Source: Bradyrhizobium quebecense
GTDB taxonomy: Bacteria; Pseudomonadota; Alphaproteobacteria; Rhizobiales; Xanthobacteraceae
Length of the DNA stretch: 64,000 bases
Reading direction: 5' to 3'
NCBI RefSeq assembly: GCF_013373795.3
Contig: NZ_CP088022.1
Coordinates: 6,386,001-6,450,000, forward strand
Shown: in pieces, positions 17,595 to 26,203 of the stretch
How the letters are laid out: each line of letters opens with the position of its first letter
How positions within the stretch are numbered: the stretch's first letter is position 1
Program-made: the position numbers and the translations under genes
The notes under the pieces: generated by a model
The model's input: only the letters and a program-made list of their open reading frames with translations
What the model was told of the DNA's origin: nothing
The model's database searches: none

Positions 17595-18755
17595 ATGACC
17601 GCAGCCCTTCGTTTCGATCCGATCCGCCTGCCGGAAAAATGCGAGCAGCTCCGCAAGGAAGTGCGGGCCTTCCTCGCTGAGGAAATCGCCGCCGGCACCT
17701 TCGATCCCCACGCGCCGAACCGCGAGGACAATGACGCGCCGGAATTCTCCCGCCGCGTCGGCGCCAAGGGCTGGCTCGGCATGACCTGGCCGAAGAAATA
17801 TGGTGGCCAGGAGCGCTCGTTCCTCGAACGCTATGTCGTGACCGAGGAGATGCGGGTGGCGAACGCGCCGACCCGGCGCTTCTTCGTTGCCGACCGCCAG
17901 AGCGGGCCCGTGCTGCTGAAATATGCGCCCGAGCACATCAAGATGGACATCCTGCCGCGGATCTGCCGCGGCGAGGTCTGCTTCGCGATCGGCATGAGCG
18001 AGCCGAACTCCGGCTCCGATCTGTTCGCGGCAAAGACCCGCGCGACCAAGACCGACGGCGGCTATCTGATCAACGGCACCAAGATCTGGACCTCGTCGGC
18101 GCATATCGCCGACTACATGATCGCGATTTTCCGCACGTCATCGCCGACCAAGGAAAACCGCCGCCACGGCCTGACCCAGTTCCTGGTCAAGATGAAGCAG
18201 CCGGGCATCCAGGTGAATCCGATCGGCCAGATCACCGGCCAGTTCGAGTTCAACGAGGTGGTGTTCACCGATTACTTCGTGCCCGACGATCACGTGCTGG
18301 GCGAGGTCGACGGCGCCTGGAAGCAGGCAACATCCGAGCTCGCCTATGAACGCTCCGGCCCCGAGCGCTTCCTAGAGACCTATTACGTGCTCACCGAGCT
18401 GGTGCGTGCGGTCGGCAAGAACCCGGACACCCGCAGCGCCGAGGGTATTGGCCGCCTGGTGGCGCAGGTTCACACGATGCGCCGCATGTCGGTGTCGGTC
18501 GCGGGCATGCTGCAGTCCGGCAAGGAGCCGGTGGTGGAGGCCTCCATCGTCAAGGACATCGGCACGGTGTGGGAGCAGCAGCTGCCGCATCGCGTCCGCG
18601 ATCTCGCGGCGTTCGTCGAGGAGACCGCGACCAATCGCGAGACGCTGGAAAAGCAGCTCGATTTCGCCATCAAGACCGCGCCCAAGCTGACGATTCAGGG
18701 CGGCACCACCGAAGTGCTGCGCGGCATCATCGCCCGCGGGCTTGGTTTGCGCTGA
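17595..18755 (+). CDS. Acyl-CoA dehydrogenase
   Basis: 386 aa. FAIGMSEPNSGSDLFAAKTR near residue 130 is the FAD/substrate-binding block, GTKIWTSSAHIADYMIAIFR near 160 the beta domain, and ELAYERSGPERFLETYY near 240 the C-terminal helical domain. It closes with QGGTTEVLRGIIARGLGLR. It oxidises an acyl-CoA to the 2-enoyl-CoA and passes electrons to ETF. It is likely the catalytic partner of the shorter dehydrogenase just upstream and is followed, across a repeat element, by an enoyl-CoA hydratase, the next beta-oxidation step. Confidence 0.93.
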   Translation: MTAALRFDPIRLPEKCEQLRKEVRAFLAEEIAAGTFDPHAPNREDNDAPEFSRRVGAKGWLGMTWPKKYGGQERSFLERYVVTEEMRVANAPTRRFFVADRQSGPVLLKYAPEHIKMDILPRICRGEVCFAIGMSEPNSGSDLFAAKTRATKTDGGYLINGTKIWTSSAHIADYMIAIFRTSSPTKENRRHGLTQFLVKMKQPGIQVNPIGQITGQFEFNEVVFTDYFVPDDHVLGEVDGAWKQATSELAYERSGPERFLETYYVLTELVRAVGKNPDTRSAEGIGRLVAQVHTMRRMSVSVAGMLQSGKEPVVEASIVKDIGTVWEQQLPHRVRDLAAFVEETATNRETLEKQLDFAIKTAPKLTIQGGTTEVLRGIIARGLGLR

Positions 18756-18792
18756 CCGTCAATGGGACCGATGATCTCACCGCAAGCTCTTG

Positions 18793-18913
18793 CACCTCTC
18801 CCATCGGGAGAGGTCGGCGCACGGCGCCGGGTGAGGGATCACGGTCCCTCGATAGAGCACAGCCCCTCACCCGATTTGCTGGCGCAAATCGACCTCTCCC
18901 CTTGGGAGAGGTG
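18793..18913. repeat. Intergenic palindromic repeat, CACCTCTCCC family
   Basis: The element begins CACCTCTCCC and ends GGGAGAGGTG, with inner GGGTGAGGGATC/CCCCTCACCCGA arms. Related copies in this window are at 32825-32960 and 59067-59234. It separates the acyl-CoA dehydrogenase from the hydratase gene and may stabilise or attenuate the transcript. Confidence 0.75.
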
Positions 18914-18959
18914 ACTCGCTTTCGCGCCGAGAGATTGAAGCCCTTACTGGAGACAACAG

Positions 18960-19760
18960 ATGACCAAGTATACTGATATCGGCGTCGAAACCCATGGCCA
19001 TGTCGGCCTGATCGAAATTCGCAAGCCGCCGCTGAACTTCTTCGACGTCGCGCTGATCAACCAGATCGCCGACGCTCTGGAGGAGTTCGACAACAACATC
19101 GAGATCCGCGCCTCGGTGCTCGCAGCCCAGGGCAAGGCGTTCTGCGCCGGCGCGAATTTCGGCGACCCGGCCCGCCAGGAGCAGGAGGAGCGCGCCAAGA
19201 GCGATCCGGCCTCGAACCTGCCGATCAACCATCTCTACGTTCAGGCGGTGCGCATCTTCCGCAACAAGAAGCCGATCGTCGCGGCGATCCATGGCGCCGC
19301 GATCGGCGGCGGTCTCGGCCTTGCCGTCTCGGCCGACTTCCGCGTCGCCTGCCCCGAGGCCCGCTTCTCCGCGAATTTCACCAAGCTCGGCTTCCATCCG
19401 GGCTTCGGCCTCACCACGACGCTGCCGGAGCTGATCGGCAAGAACAATGCCGAGCTGATGTTCTACACCAGCCGCCGCGTCACCGGCGAAGAGGCCTATC
19501 GCTGGGGCCTCGCCAATGTGCTGGTGCCGCAGGATCAAGTGCGCGCCGAGGCGATGAAGCTCGCGCAGGAGATCGCCGAATGCTCGCCACTCGGCCTGGT
19601 CTCGACCCGCGCCACCATGCGCGCCGGCCTCGCCGACCGCGTGCTCGCCGCGACCAACCACGAGCTGGAAGAGCAGACCAAGCTGCGCGCGACCGAAGAC
19701 TTCAAGGAAGGCGTCAAGGCCACCGCCGAGCGCCGCGTCGCCAACTTCAAGGGGCGGTAA
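18960..19760 (+). CDS. Enoyl-CoA hydratase/isomerase family protein
   Basis: 266 aa crotonase-fold enzyme. The oxyanion-hole blocks are AAQGKAFCAGANFGD near 55-68 and AAIHGAAIGGGLGLAVSADF near 105-124. The segment FTKLGFHPGFGLTTTLPELI near 138 is where the catalytic residues usually lie, and only part of the usual Glu pair is apparent, so an isomerase or hydrolase activity is possible. It is the last gene of the plus-strand catabolic run and starts 205 bp after the dehydrogenase. Confidence 0.9.
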   Translation: MTKYTDIGVETHGHVGLIEIRKPPLNFFDVALINQIADALEEFDNNIEIRASVLAAQGKAFCAGANFGDPARQEQEERAKSDPASNLPINHLYVQAVRIFRNKKPIVAAIHGAAIGGGLGLAVSADFRVACPEARFSANFTKLGFHPGFGLTTTLPELIGKNNAELMFYTSRRVTGEEAYRWGLANVLVPQDQVRAEAMKLAQEIAECSPLGLVSTRATMRAGLADRVLAATNHELEEQTKLRATEDFKEGVKATAERRVANFKGR

Positions 19761-19785
19761 GACCTCGCGCCGCTCTCTCCACGGG

Positions 19786-19904
19786 TCGTCCCGGCGAAGG
19801 CCGGGACCCATAGCCACCGATGCGAGTGGCGAGACAAGCCGTCTCCCCTTGTGCCCTTTCCGCGGGCCGCGGCGTATGGGTCCCGGGTCAAGCCCGGGAC
19901 GACG
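19786..19904. repeat. Intergenic palindromic repeat, CGTCCCGGC family
   Basis: It starts TCGTCCCGGCGAAGGCCGGG and ends with the inverted arm CCCGGGACGACG. Copies of the same family are at 27719-27746 and 60659-60800. It lies between convergent genes and may act as a terminator for both. Confidence 0.75.
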
Positions 19905-19920
19905 TTGGGGAGATGGCTCG

Positions 19921-22035
19921 CTATCCCCTCGGCACCACCAGCGCATCGACGATCGTGACGCCCTGCCCCTCCGGATGCACCAGCACGGGATTGACCTCGA
20001 TCTCGGCGATCTCGCTTCGGTGCTGCGCCGCCAGCACTGAGATCTGCGAGATCAATTGCGCGAGCGCCGCGACATCGGCCTTCGGCGCGCCACGGAAGCC
20101 GTGCAGCAGCGGCGCGGCCTTCAGGGTTTCCAGCATCGTGGTCGCTTCCGCCGGGCTCACCGGTGCCGGGCGATAGACCACGTCCTTGAACAGCTCGGTG
20201 GTGATGCCGCCGAGCCCCACCATCACCATCGGGCCAAAGGTCCCATCCGTCATGGTGCCGACGATGATCTCGACGCCCTTCCTGGCCATCGGCCCGACCA
20301 GCACGCCCTGGATCGCAGCATCCGGCCGCGCCTTCTGCACCGTCTCCAGCATGTCGCGATAGGCGATGAACGCCGCGCCCTTGGCGGCGATGTTGATGCG
20401 GACGCCGCCGACCTCGCTCTTGTGCGCGATGTCAGGCGACTGGATCTTCATGACAAGTGGAAATCCGGCCCGCTCGATCGCCGCGTCGAGCCCGTCGCGA
20501 TCGATCACCAGCACCTCGTCCGGCAACGCGATGCCGGCGGCGCGCAGCAGCGACTTGCTGTCATGTTCGGAGAGTGTCTTCGCTGTGAGATGCGCAGAGA
20601 GATCGCGCATCTGCGAGTCAGATGCCGCGACCTCCGGTGCGGGCCTGAACGCTGCATAGTCCGCCAGCCGCCGCATCGCGACGCCGACATGGGTCAGCCC
20701 CGAGAGCACCACCACGCCCGACTTCGCCAGCTCCTGCCGCGCGAAGTGCGACGGCAGCGTGTAGGAATAGAACACCACCGGCTTGTTCTGCCTTGAGATC
20801 ACCGGCTTCAGCTCGGCCTCCTTGAACGGCATCCGCGTTTCGCTCGACAGCGACAGCACGACCAAGGTCGCATCGACCTCGTCGGAGGCGTCGAACAGCT
20901 CGATGCTCTTCTGCAGGCCGCCGGAGGAGACGCCCTGCGCGGTGACGTCGACCGGATTTCCTGCCGCGCCATAGGACGGCATCCATTGCTTGATCTGGCT
21001 CTGGATCGCGACTGAGAACTCCGGCACGCGCAGGCCCTGCATCGACACGGTGTCGGCGCCCCAGATGCCGGCGCCGCCGGACACCGTCAGCACCGCGACG
21101 CGATCGCCGTTCGGCAGCGGATTGGTGGTGAATACGGCAGCAATGGTCACGGCCTCGTCGAGGTCGTTGGAGACGATAAAGCCGTACTTTGCGAACACCG
21201 CGTCATAGGCCGCCGACCAGCCCGCCATGCTCGCGGTGTGCGAGGCCGCCGCGCGTTCGCCGGCGCCGGAACGGCCCACTTTAGTTACGATGACAGGCTT
21301 CCTGAGCTCTGCCGCGCGCTTCGCTGCAAGCAGGAACTTGTCGACGTCGCGGATGCCTTCGATGAACAGCAGGATCACGTCGGTCGAGGGATCCTGCACC
21401 ATGTAATCGAGGAATTCGCCGGCGCCGAGATCGCTCTCATTGCCGGCGCTCACGACATAGCTGAGCGCGACACCAAGCGCCTTGGCGCGATGATAGATCG
21501 CAAAGCCGATGCCGCCGCTCTGCGCGACGATGCCGATCCGCCGCTGGCTCGCAGCCAAGTCAGTTGCATCCGGCTTGACGTCGACAGTCGGGCTGAAGGT
21601 CGCGGCGACCTTCTGCACCTGGCTATAGAATCCTTCGGCGTTCGGACCCGAGATCCGCATCCCGGTCCGCTTTGCCAGCGCCACGATCGCGTCCTGCATT
21701 GCTGCGCTGTCGCCGCCCTCCTCGGCAAAGCCGGACGAGATGATGACAGCGTTCTTGACGCCGACTGCCGCGCACTGTTCCAGCGCCGGCAGCACCGCGC
21801 GCGCCGGAATGACGATGACGGCGAGGTCGATCGGCGCGCCGATGTCGGCGATCGACTTGAAGCATTTCAGCCCGTCGATCTCGTCATAGTTCGGATTGAT
21901 CGGATAGAGCGCACCGGGATAGCCGTTCTTGCGCAGCATCGCGAGCAGCCGCCCGGGAATCTTCTCATGATCGCGCGAGGCGCCGATCAGCGCGATGCTC
22001 TTTGGGGCGAAGAAGGAATCGAGCGGATGCGGCAT
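19921..22035 (-). CDS. ADP-forming acyl-CoA synthetase (acetate-CoA ligase family)
   Basis: 704 aa single-chain NDP-forming CoA ligase. The N-terminal CoA-binding Rossmann domain begins FFAPKSIALIGASRDHEKIP. A succinyl-CoA-ligase-like flavodoxin domain spans about 150-460 with IVAQSGGIGFAIYHRA near 180 and the phospho-histidine-type segment VLTVSGGAGIWGAD near 320. The C-terminal ATP-grasp domain (about 490-700) has GFPLVMKIQSPDIAHKSEVG. These enzymes convert acyl-CoA and ADP reversibly to acid and ATP. In this island it could process a short or branched acyl-CoA end product. Confidence 0.92.
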   Translation of the reverse strand: MPHPLDSFFAPKSIALIGASRDHEKIPGRLLAMLRKNGYPGALYPINPNYDEIDGLKCFKSIADIGAPIDLAVIVIPARAVLPALEQCAAVGVKNAVIISSGFAEEGGDSAAMQDAIVALAKRTGMRISGPNAEGFYSQVQKVAATFSPTVDVKPDATDLAASQRRIGIVAQSGGIGFAIYHRAKALGVALSYVVSAGNESDLGAGEFLDYMVQDPSTDVILLFIEGIRDVDKFLLAAKRAAELRKPVIVTKVGRSGAGERAAASHTASMAGWSAAYDAVFAKYGFIVSNDLDEAVTIAAVFTTNPLPNGDRVAVLTVSGGAGIWGADTVSMQGLRVPEFSVAIQSQIKQWMPSYGAAGNPVDVTAQGVSSGGLQKSIELFDASDEVDATLVVLSLSSETRMPFKEAELKPVISRQNKPVVFYSYTLPSHFARQELAKSGVVVLSGLTHVGVAMRRLADYAAFRPAPEVAASDSQMRDLSAHLTAKTLSEHDSKSLLRAAGIALPDEVLVIDRDGLDAAIERAGFPLVMKIQSPDIAHKSEVGGVRINIAAKGAAFIAYRDMLETVQKARPDAAIQGVLVGPMARKGVEIIVGTMTDGTFGPMVMVGLGGITTELFKDVVYRPAPVSPAEATTMLETLKAAPLLHGFRGAPKADVAALAQLISQISVLAAQHRSEIAEIEVNPVLVHPEGQGVTIVDALVVPRG

Positions 22036-22101
22036 GAGGGCGTTCCGTTGTTCTTGTTGCGCTCGACGATATTGGATCGTCGCCGCGGGCTCAACCTTAC
22101 C

Positions 22102-22207
22102 CCGTCATCCTGAGGAGGCCGCAATGCGGCCGTCTCGAAGGATGGATCGGCCCGTCTGTGGCCGTGCATCCTTCGAGGCTCGCTCCGCTCGCACCTCAGG
22201 ATGACGG
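22102..22207. repeat. Intergenic palindromic repeat, CCGTCATCCTGAGG family
   Basis: Terminal arms CCGTCATCCTGAGG and CCTCAGGATGACGG are perfectly inverted (14 bp). The interior has GAGGCCGCAATGCGGCCGTC and GAGGCTCGCTCCGCTCGC hairpins. Longer relatives occur at 50349-50522 and 50853-50985. It lies between the ADP-forming ligase start and the upstream VOC gene. Confidence 0.8.
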
Positions 22208-22217
22208 ACTAGGGAGC

Positions 22218-22312
22218 GCGTGGCCCGGATGGAGCGCAGCGCAATCCGGGGGCGGTCCAATCGCGGACGGAGTGGCCCCGGATTTCGCTGCGCTCGATCC
22301 GGGCTACGACAT
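22218..22312. repeat. Intergenic palindromic repeat, GCCCGGATGGAGCG family
   Basis: Inverted arms TGGCCCGGATGGAGCGCAGC and GCTGCGCTCGATCCGGGCTA flank a GC-rich centre. A degenerate piece of the same type appears near 42113. It ends at the stop of the VOC gene. Confidence 0.65.
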
Positions 22313-23079
22313 CAGTCCGTCAGCTTGAACATCACGCCGCAAAGCTGGAACTCATCGCCATCAACCGCGCAGCCCCTGGCTTTCGCGACAGCCAGCACCT
22401 TGGCCTTGTCGACGACCTTGAAGGTCAAGCCGCTCATGATCTCGCTATCGCCCTTGAGGAAGCGGAAGCTAGTGTTCGGCAGCTTCACCACGGTGCCGTC
22501 GGCGGGAACGCCGATGATACGGCCCCAATGCGCCGCCAACCCTTCGGGCTCTGGGCCCTGCATCTCGACCTCGGTCAGCGCCAGGGTCGTGTCCTTGCGG
22601 ATCGATTTCTGCCAGTCCGGGCCGGCCGGCGGGTATGGCCCGAGAATGTCGTCGCTGCCGTCGGTGTGATTGAACTCGATGAAGGCGGCGCGGCAGTCGC
22701 GCGGGTGCAGTTGCACGCCGTGATACGGCGCGTGCGTGATCACGTTGGCGGTGCGCACGCCGATCGCATTGGCTTTCGCGCCGCGCGCGTCGGGATCCTC
22801 GCAAGCGAAGATTGCCATGTAGCCGCCGCGGCCGCCGGTCTTCTCGATGAAGCGGCCGGCCGCGGTGCCTGGACCCGGCTGGAACGGCGCCACCACCTCA
22901 AGCAGGATCGTATTGACCGGCAGCAGCGCGTTCTCGAGGCCGTATTTGGCGACGTTGCCGTCGCGGTAGCAGACATCGAGGCCCATGATCGCGGAAATGT
23001 CCGCGATCACGGGCGCAAGCTGCGGCGCCACCAGGCAGATCTGCCGCAGCCGCATGTATTCGGCCATGGAATTGGTCAC
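22312..23079 (-). CDS. VOC-family (glyoxalase-like) protein
   Basis: 255 aa with two glyoxalase-like halves. The first starts LRQICLVAPQLAPVIADISA and includes AIFACEDPDARG; the second begins TTLALTEVEMQGPEPEGLAA and includes LKGDSEIMSGLTFKV. The clear His-Glu metal ligand pattern of extradiol dioxygenases is not obvious, so it may be an isomerase, lyase or non-enzymatic member. It lies 3 bp downstream of an enoyl-CoA hydratase gene and is cotranscribed with it, which suggests a role in the same degradation pathway. Confidence 0.75.
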   Translation of the reverse strand: MTNSMAEYMRLRQICLVAPQLAPVIADISAIMGLDVCYRDGNVAKYGLENALLPVNTILLEVVAPFQPGPGTAAGRFIEKTGGRGGYMAIFACEDPDARGAKANAIGVRTANVITHAPYHGVQLHPRDCRAAFIEFNHTDGSDDILGPYPPAGPDWQKSIRKDTTLALTEVEMQGPEPEGLAAHWGRIIGVPADGTVVKLPNTSFRFLKGDSEIMSGLTFKVVDKAKVLAVAKARGCAVDGDEFQLCGVMFKLTD

Positions 23080-23082
23080 GGC

Positions 23083-23877
23083 TTACTGCCCCTGGAAGGT
23101 AGGCTTGCGCTTCTCGACGAACGCCTTGGCCGCTTCCTTGTGGTCGGTGGTCTCGCCGGCACGGGTGTGGTGGATCGCCTCACCGTCGAAGCAGGCTTCG
23201 AGTGTCATGGTCTCGGCATTGTTGATGTTGCGCTTGATGTAGCCGAGCGCCACCGACGGTCCCTGCGCCAGCGAGCGCGCCAACTCCAGCGTCTCGGCCT
23301 CGATATCGGCATCAGGCACCACCTTGGAGACCATGCCGAGGTTATAGGCTTCCTGTGCCGACAGCACCGGCGACATCAGATAGAGCTCGCGCGCCTTGGC
23401 GCTGCCGAGCATCTTGGTCAGGAAATAGGTGCCGCCGTAGTCGCCGGAGAAGCCGACCTTGGCAAACGCGGTGGTGATCTTGCAGGAGGCGCTGGCGACG
23501 CGCAGATCGCAGGACAGCGCGATCGAGAGGCCTGCGCCGGCCGCCGCGCCGTCGAGCTGCGCCACCACCGGCTTCGGCATCTGATGCAGGATACGCGAGA
23601 CCTCCATGCCGCGGCGTAGGTTGGCCATCTTGGCCTCGAACGGCAGCGGCGCGCGGCCTTCCGCCATCGACTTGACGTCGCCGCCGACGCAGAAGGTGCC
23701 TCCGGCGCCGCGGATCAGCACGGCACGCACCTCAGTATCGTCCTGCGCACGCCGCGCCGCCTCAACGAGGCCGCGCGTCATCTCGGGATTGAGCGCATTG
23801 CGCCGATCCGGCCGGTTCATGGTGATGGTGAGCAGGCCCTTGTCGAGGGATTGGAGAACCATCTGATTATCGCTCAT
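23083..23877 (-). CDS. Enoyl-CoA hydratase-related protein
   Basis: 264 aa crotonase-fold protein. LTITMNRPDRRNALNPEM opens the fold, GGTFCVGGDVKSMAEG near 60 and AQLDGAAAGAGLSIALSCDL near 100 form the oxyanion hole, and FAKVGFSGDYGGTYFLTKML near 135 surrounds the catalytic region. It ends AFVEKRKPTFQGQ, as expected for the family. It is a probable operon with the VOC gene downstream; the ABC binding-protein gene lies upstream across a repeat. Its substrate is not known. Confidence 0.9.
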   Translation of the reverse strand: MSDNQMVLQSLDKGLLTITMNRPDRRNALNPEMTRGLVEAARRAQDDTEVRAVLIRGAGGTFCVGGDVKSMAEGRAPLPFEAKMANLRRGMEVSRILHQMPKPVVAQLDGAAAGAGLSIALSCDLRVASASCKITTAFAKVGFSGDYGGTYFLTKMLGSAKARELYLMSPVLSAQEAYNLGMVSKVVPDADIEAETLELARSLAQGPSVALGYIKRNINNAETMTLEACFDGEAIHHTRAGETTDHKEAAKAFVEKRKPTFQGQ

Positions 23878-23913
23878 GGCGTTTGGCCTTTCGTTGTTTT
23901 GGTTGTTTCCCCA

Positions 23914-24000
23914 CCGTCATTGCGAGCGAAGCGAAGCAATCCATGCCTCAATCCTGGGAGAGATGGATTGCTTCGTCGCTATTGCTCCTCGCAATGACGG
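23914..24000. repeat. Intergenic palindromic repeat, CCGTCATTGCGAG family
   Basis: Perfect 13-bp terminal arms CCGTCATTGCGAG and CTCGCAATGACGG, plus inner arms AGCAATCCAT and ATGGATTGCT. A degenerate relative is at about 58252-58354. It lies in the gap between the ABC binding-protein gene and the hydratase gene. Confidence 0.8.
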
Positions 24001-24010
24001 CCGAACATTG

Positions 24011-25216
24011 TCACTTCTTCACCAGCGGGCAGCGCGACTCCGACAACGGCTGGAACGCCTGGTCGCCGGGCACGGTCGCGAGCAGCTTGTAGTCGTCCCA
24101 GCGGCCTTTCGACTCCGAAGGCTTCTTGACCTCGAACAAATACATGTCGTGCACCATGCGGCCGTCCTCGCGAATCCGGCCGTTCTTGGCAAACATGTCG
24201 TTGATCGGGGTCTCCTTCATCACCTTCATGACAGCGGCCGCATCGGTGGTGCCGGCGGCCTTCACCGCCTTCAAATAGTGCATCACAGAGGAGTACACGC
24301 CGGCCTGGGCCGAGGTCGGCACCCGCTTGGTGCGCTCCATGAAGCGCTTGGTAAAGGCGCGGGTGTCGTCATTGAGATCCCAGTAGAAGGCTTCCGCGAG
24401 CAGCAGCCCCTGCGCGGTCTCGAGCCCGACGCTGTCGATATCGGTCACGAAGGCCAGCAGCGGCGAGATCTTCTGGCCGCCCTTGGTGATGCCGAACTCG
24501 GCGCCCTGCTTGATCGCGTTGATGGTGTCGCCGCCGGCATTGGCGAGCCCGATCACCTTCGCTTTCGAGGCCTGCGCCTGCAGCAGGAAGGAAGAGAAGT
24601 CCGAGGTATTGATCGGGTGCCGCACGCTGCCGAGCACCTTGCCGCCCGACTTCACCACGACATTGCTGGTGTCCTTTTCGAGGTCCTGGCCGAATGCGTA
24701 ATCCGCGGTCAGGAAGAACCAGGTGTCGAGCCCGGATTTCACCGCGGCAAGGCCCGTCACATTGGCCTGCGCGAAGGTGTCGAACACGTAGTGCACGGTA
24801 TAGGGGCCGCAGGCCTCGTTGGAGAGGCGGATCGAGCCCGGGCCGTTGAACATGATGATCTTGCCACGGGCCTTGGCGATCTCGCCGGCGGCGAGCGCGG
24901 TCGCGGAGGCCGCGACGTCAAAGATCATCTCGACGCCCTGGTTATCGATCATGTCGCGGGCGATATTGGCGGCAAGGTCGGCCTTGTTGAGATGGTCGCC
25001 GACCACGATCTCGACCTTGCGGCCGAGCACCGTGCCGCCAAAATCCTCCACCGCCATCTTGGCGGCGGTCTCGCTGCCCGAACCGGTGATGTCGGCATAG
25101 AGGCTCGACATATCGAGGATGCCGCCGAGCTTCAGCGGAGGCTTGTCCTGCGCCAGCGACGCATTCGCCGAGATCGCAAACACACAGGCCAACACGCCGG
25201 CCAAAACCCGTCTCAT
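24011..25216 (-). CDS. ABC transporter periplasmic substrate-binding protein (LivJ type)
   Basis: 401 aa with a signal peptide (MRRVLAGVLACVFAISANAS, cleaved near LAQ). The mature part contains LKLGGILDMSSLYADITGSG, ADYAFGQDLEKDTSNVVVKS and SSFLLQAQASKAKVIGLANA. It is clearly paralogous to the protein at 13014-14231, with the same segment order and similar C-terminus (RCPLVKK against ACPLLKK). The pair probably arose by duplication and may import related substrates for the two arms of the catabolic island. No permease gene is adjacent. Confidence 0.9.
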   Translation of the reverse strand: MRRVLAGVLACVFAISANASLAQDKPPLKLGGILDMSSLYADITGSGSETAAKMAVEDFGGTVLGRKVEIVVGDHLNKADLAANIARDMIDNQGVEMIFDVAASATALAAGEIAKARGKIIMFNGPGSIRLSNEACGPYTVHYVFDTFAQANVTGLAAVKSGLDTWFFLTADYAFGQDLEKDTSNVVVKSGGKVLGSVRHPINTSDFSSFLLQAQASKAKVIGLANAGGDTINAIKQGAEFGITKGGQKISPLLAFVTDIDSVGLETAQGLLLAEAFYWDLNDDTRAFTKRFMERTKRVPTSAQAGVYSSVMHYLKAVKAAGTTDAAAVMKVMKETPINDMFAKNGRIREDGRMVHDMYLFEVKKPSESKGRWDDYKLLATVPGDQAFQPLSESRCPLVKK

Positions 25217-25364
25217 TCAAACCCTCCCCTTGAGATGCGGACCTCATTCCATCAGGTCCGTTTCGAGGGCCGGATCATGCCGCATGCCATGCACAGCGGC
25301 AAGCCGCGGAGCTGACACGTGTTTTCCGCTGAACGGAATGGTCAAGATGTGCGAAGATCGAGCC

Positions 25365-26150
25365 ATGCAGATTCAATCGATGCAGATTCTGTCGACGCTA
25401 GCTCGCAGCACCCTCCTCGCGTGCACGACACTGCTTGCTTGCGGCGCAAGTCACGCGGCTGGATGCAATTTCGAGATTCAGGGCGAAGGTCGCGTCGCCG
25501 CTGTGGTCGATGCACGCAGCCTGCGGCTGGACGACGGCCGCGAGGTCAAGCTCGCCGGCATCGAGGTGGCGGACCGGGCGAAGGCCACCACAGTACTGTC
25601 GGCGCTGCTGGTCGGACGCGAGGTGACGCTGCGCGGACAGGACGACACGCCGGACCGCTACGGCCGGCAGCCGGCCTACGCGTTCCTCGATGGCCAAGAG
25701 ATGCCTGTACAAAGCGAGCTGCTGCGCCAGGGCCTCGCGCTGGTGTCGTCCGAGATCGCCGACAGGGACTGTGTCAGCACGCTGATGGCGGCGGAGGCCG
25801 AGGCACGGGCCGCCCGATCGGGAACCTGGGCGGAGGCCATGGTCATAAAAAACGCCGAAAGTCCGGACGATATTTTGGCCGGGATCGGGCGCTTTACCGT
25901 CGTCGAGGGCAGGGTTTTGTCCGTGCGTCAGGCGGGGGCGACCACCTACCTGAATTTCGGCCGAAACTGGACACGGGACTTTGCTCTGACTATTTCAAGG
26001 CGCATAGTCCCTGCGTTTGAGGCGGCCGGGCTTGCGCCCAAGTCTCTGGAAAATCGTAGGATTCGAGTGCGAGGCTGGGTGGAAGCACGACGTGGGCCGC
26101 GAATCGAATTGCTCCGGGTAGGGCAGATTGAAGTACTCGGCGGGAACTAG
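25365..26150 (+). CDS. Secreted thermonuclease-like protein
   Basis: 261 aa from the ATG at 25365; another in-frame ATG lies at 25338. A signal peptide (STLARSTLLACTTLLACGAS, cleaved near HAA) is followed by an SNase-like OB fold. GEGRVAAVVDARSLRLDDGR, VKLAGIEVAD, VTLRGQDDTPDRYGRQPAYA, then LLRQGLALVSSE and AEARAARSGTWAE follow the staphylococcal-nuclease order, with Asp, Arg and Arg at expected places. A second region (GRFTVVEGRVLSVRQAGATT to YLNFGRNWTRDFAL) looks like a further OB-type domain. It is likely periplasmic or cell-envelope; nuclease activity is not assured. Confidence 0.83.
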   Translation: MQIQSMQILSTLARSTLLACTTLLACGASHAAGCNFEIQGEGRVAAVVDARSLRLDDGREVKLAGIEVADRAKATTVLSALLVGREVTLRGQDDTPDRYGRQPAYAFLDGQEMPVQSELLRQGLALVSSEIADRDCVSTLMAAEAEARAARSGTWAEAMVIKNAESPDDILAGIGRFTVVEGRVLSVRQAGATTYLNFGRNWTRDFALTISRRIVPAFEAAGLAPKSLENRRIRVRGWVEARRGPRIELLRVGQIEVLGGN

Positions 26151-26203
26151 GGGCCCACGGGCCACGGCCTGGCCGATTACGGGACAGTTTGTGGGTTTTT
26201 GAC

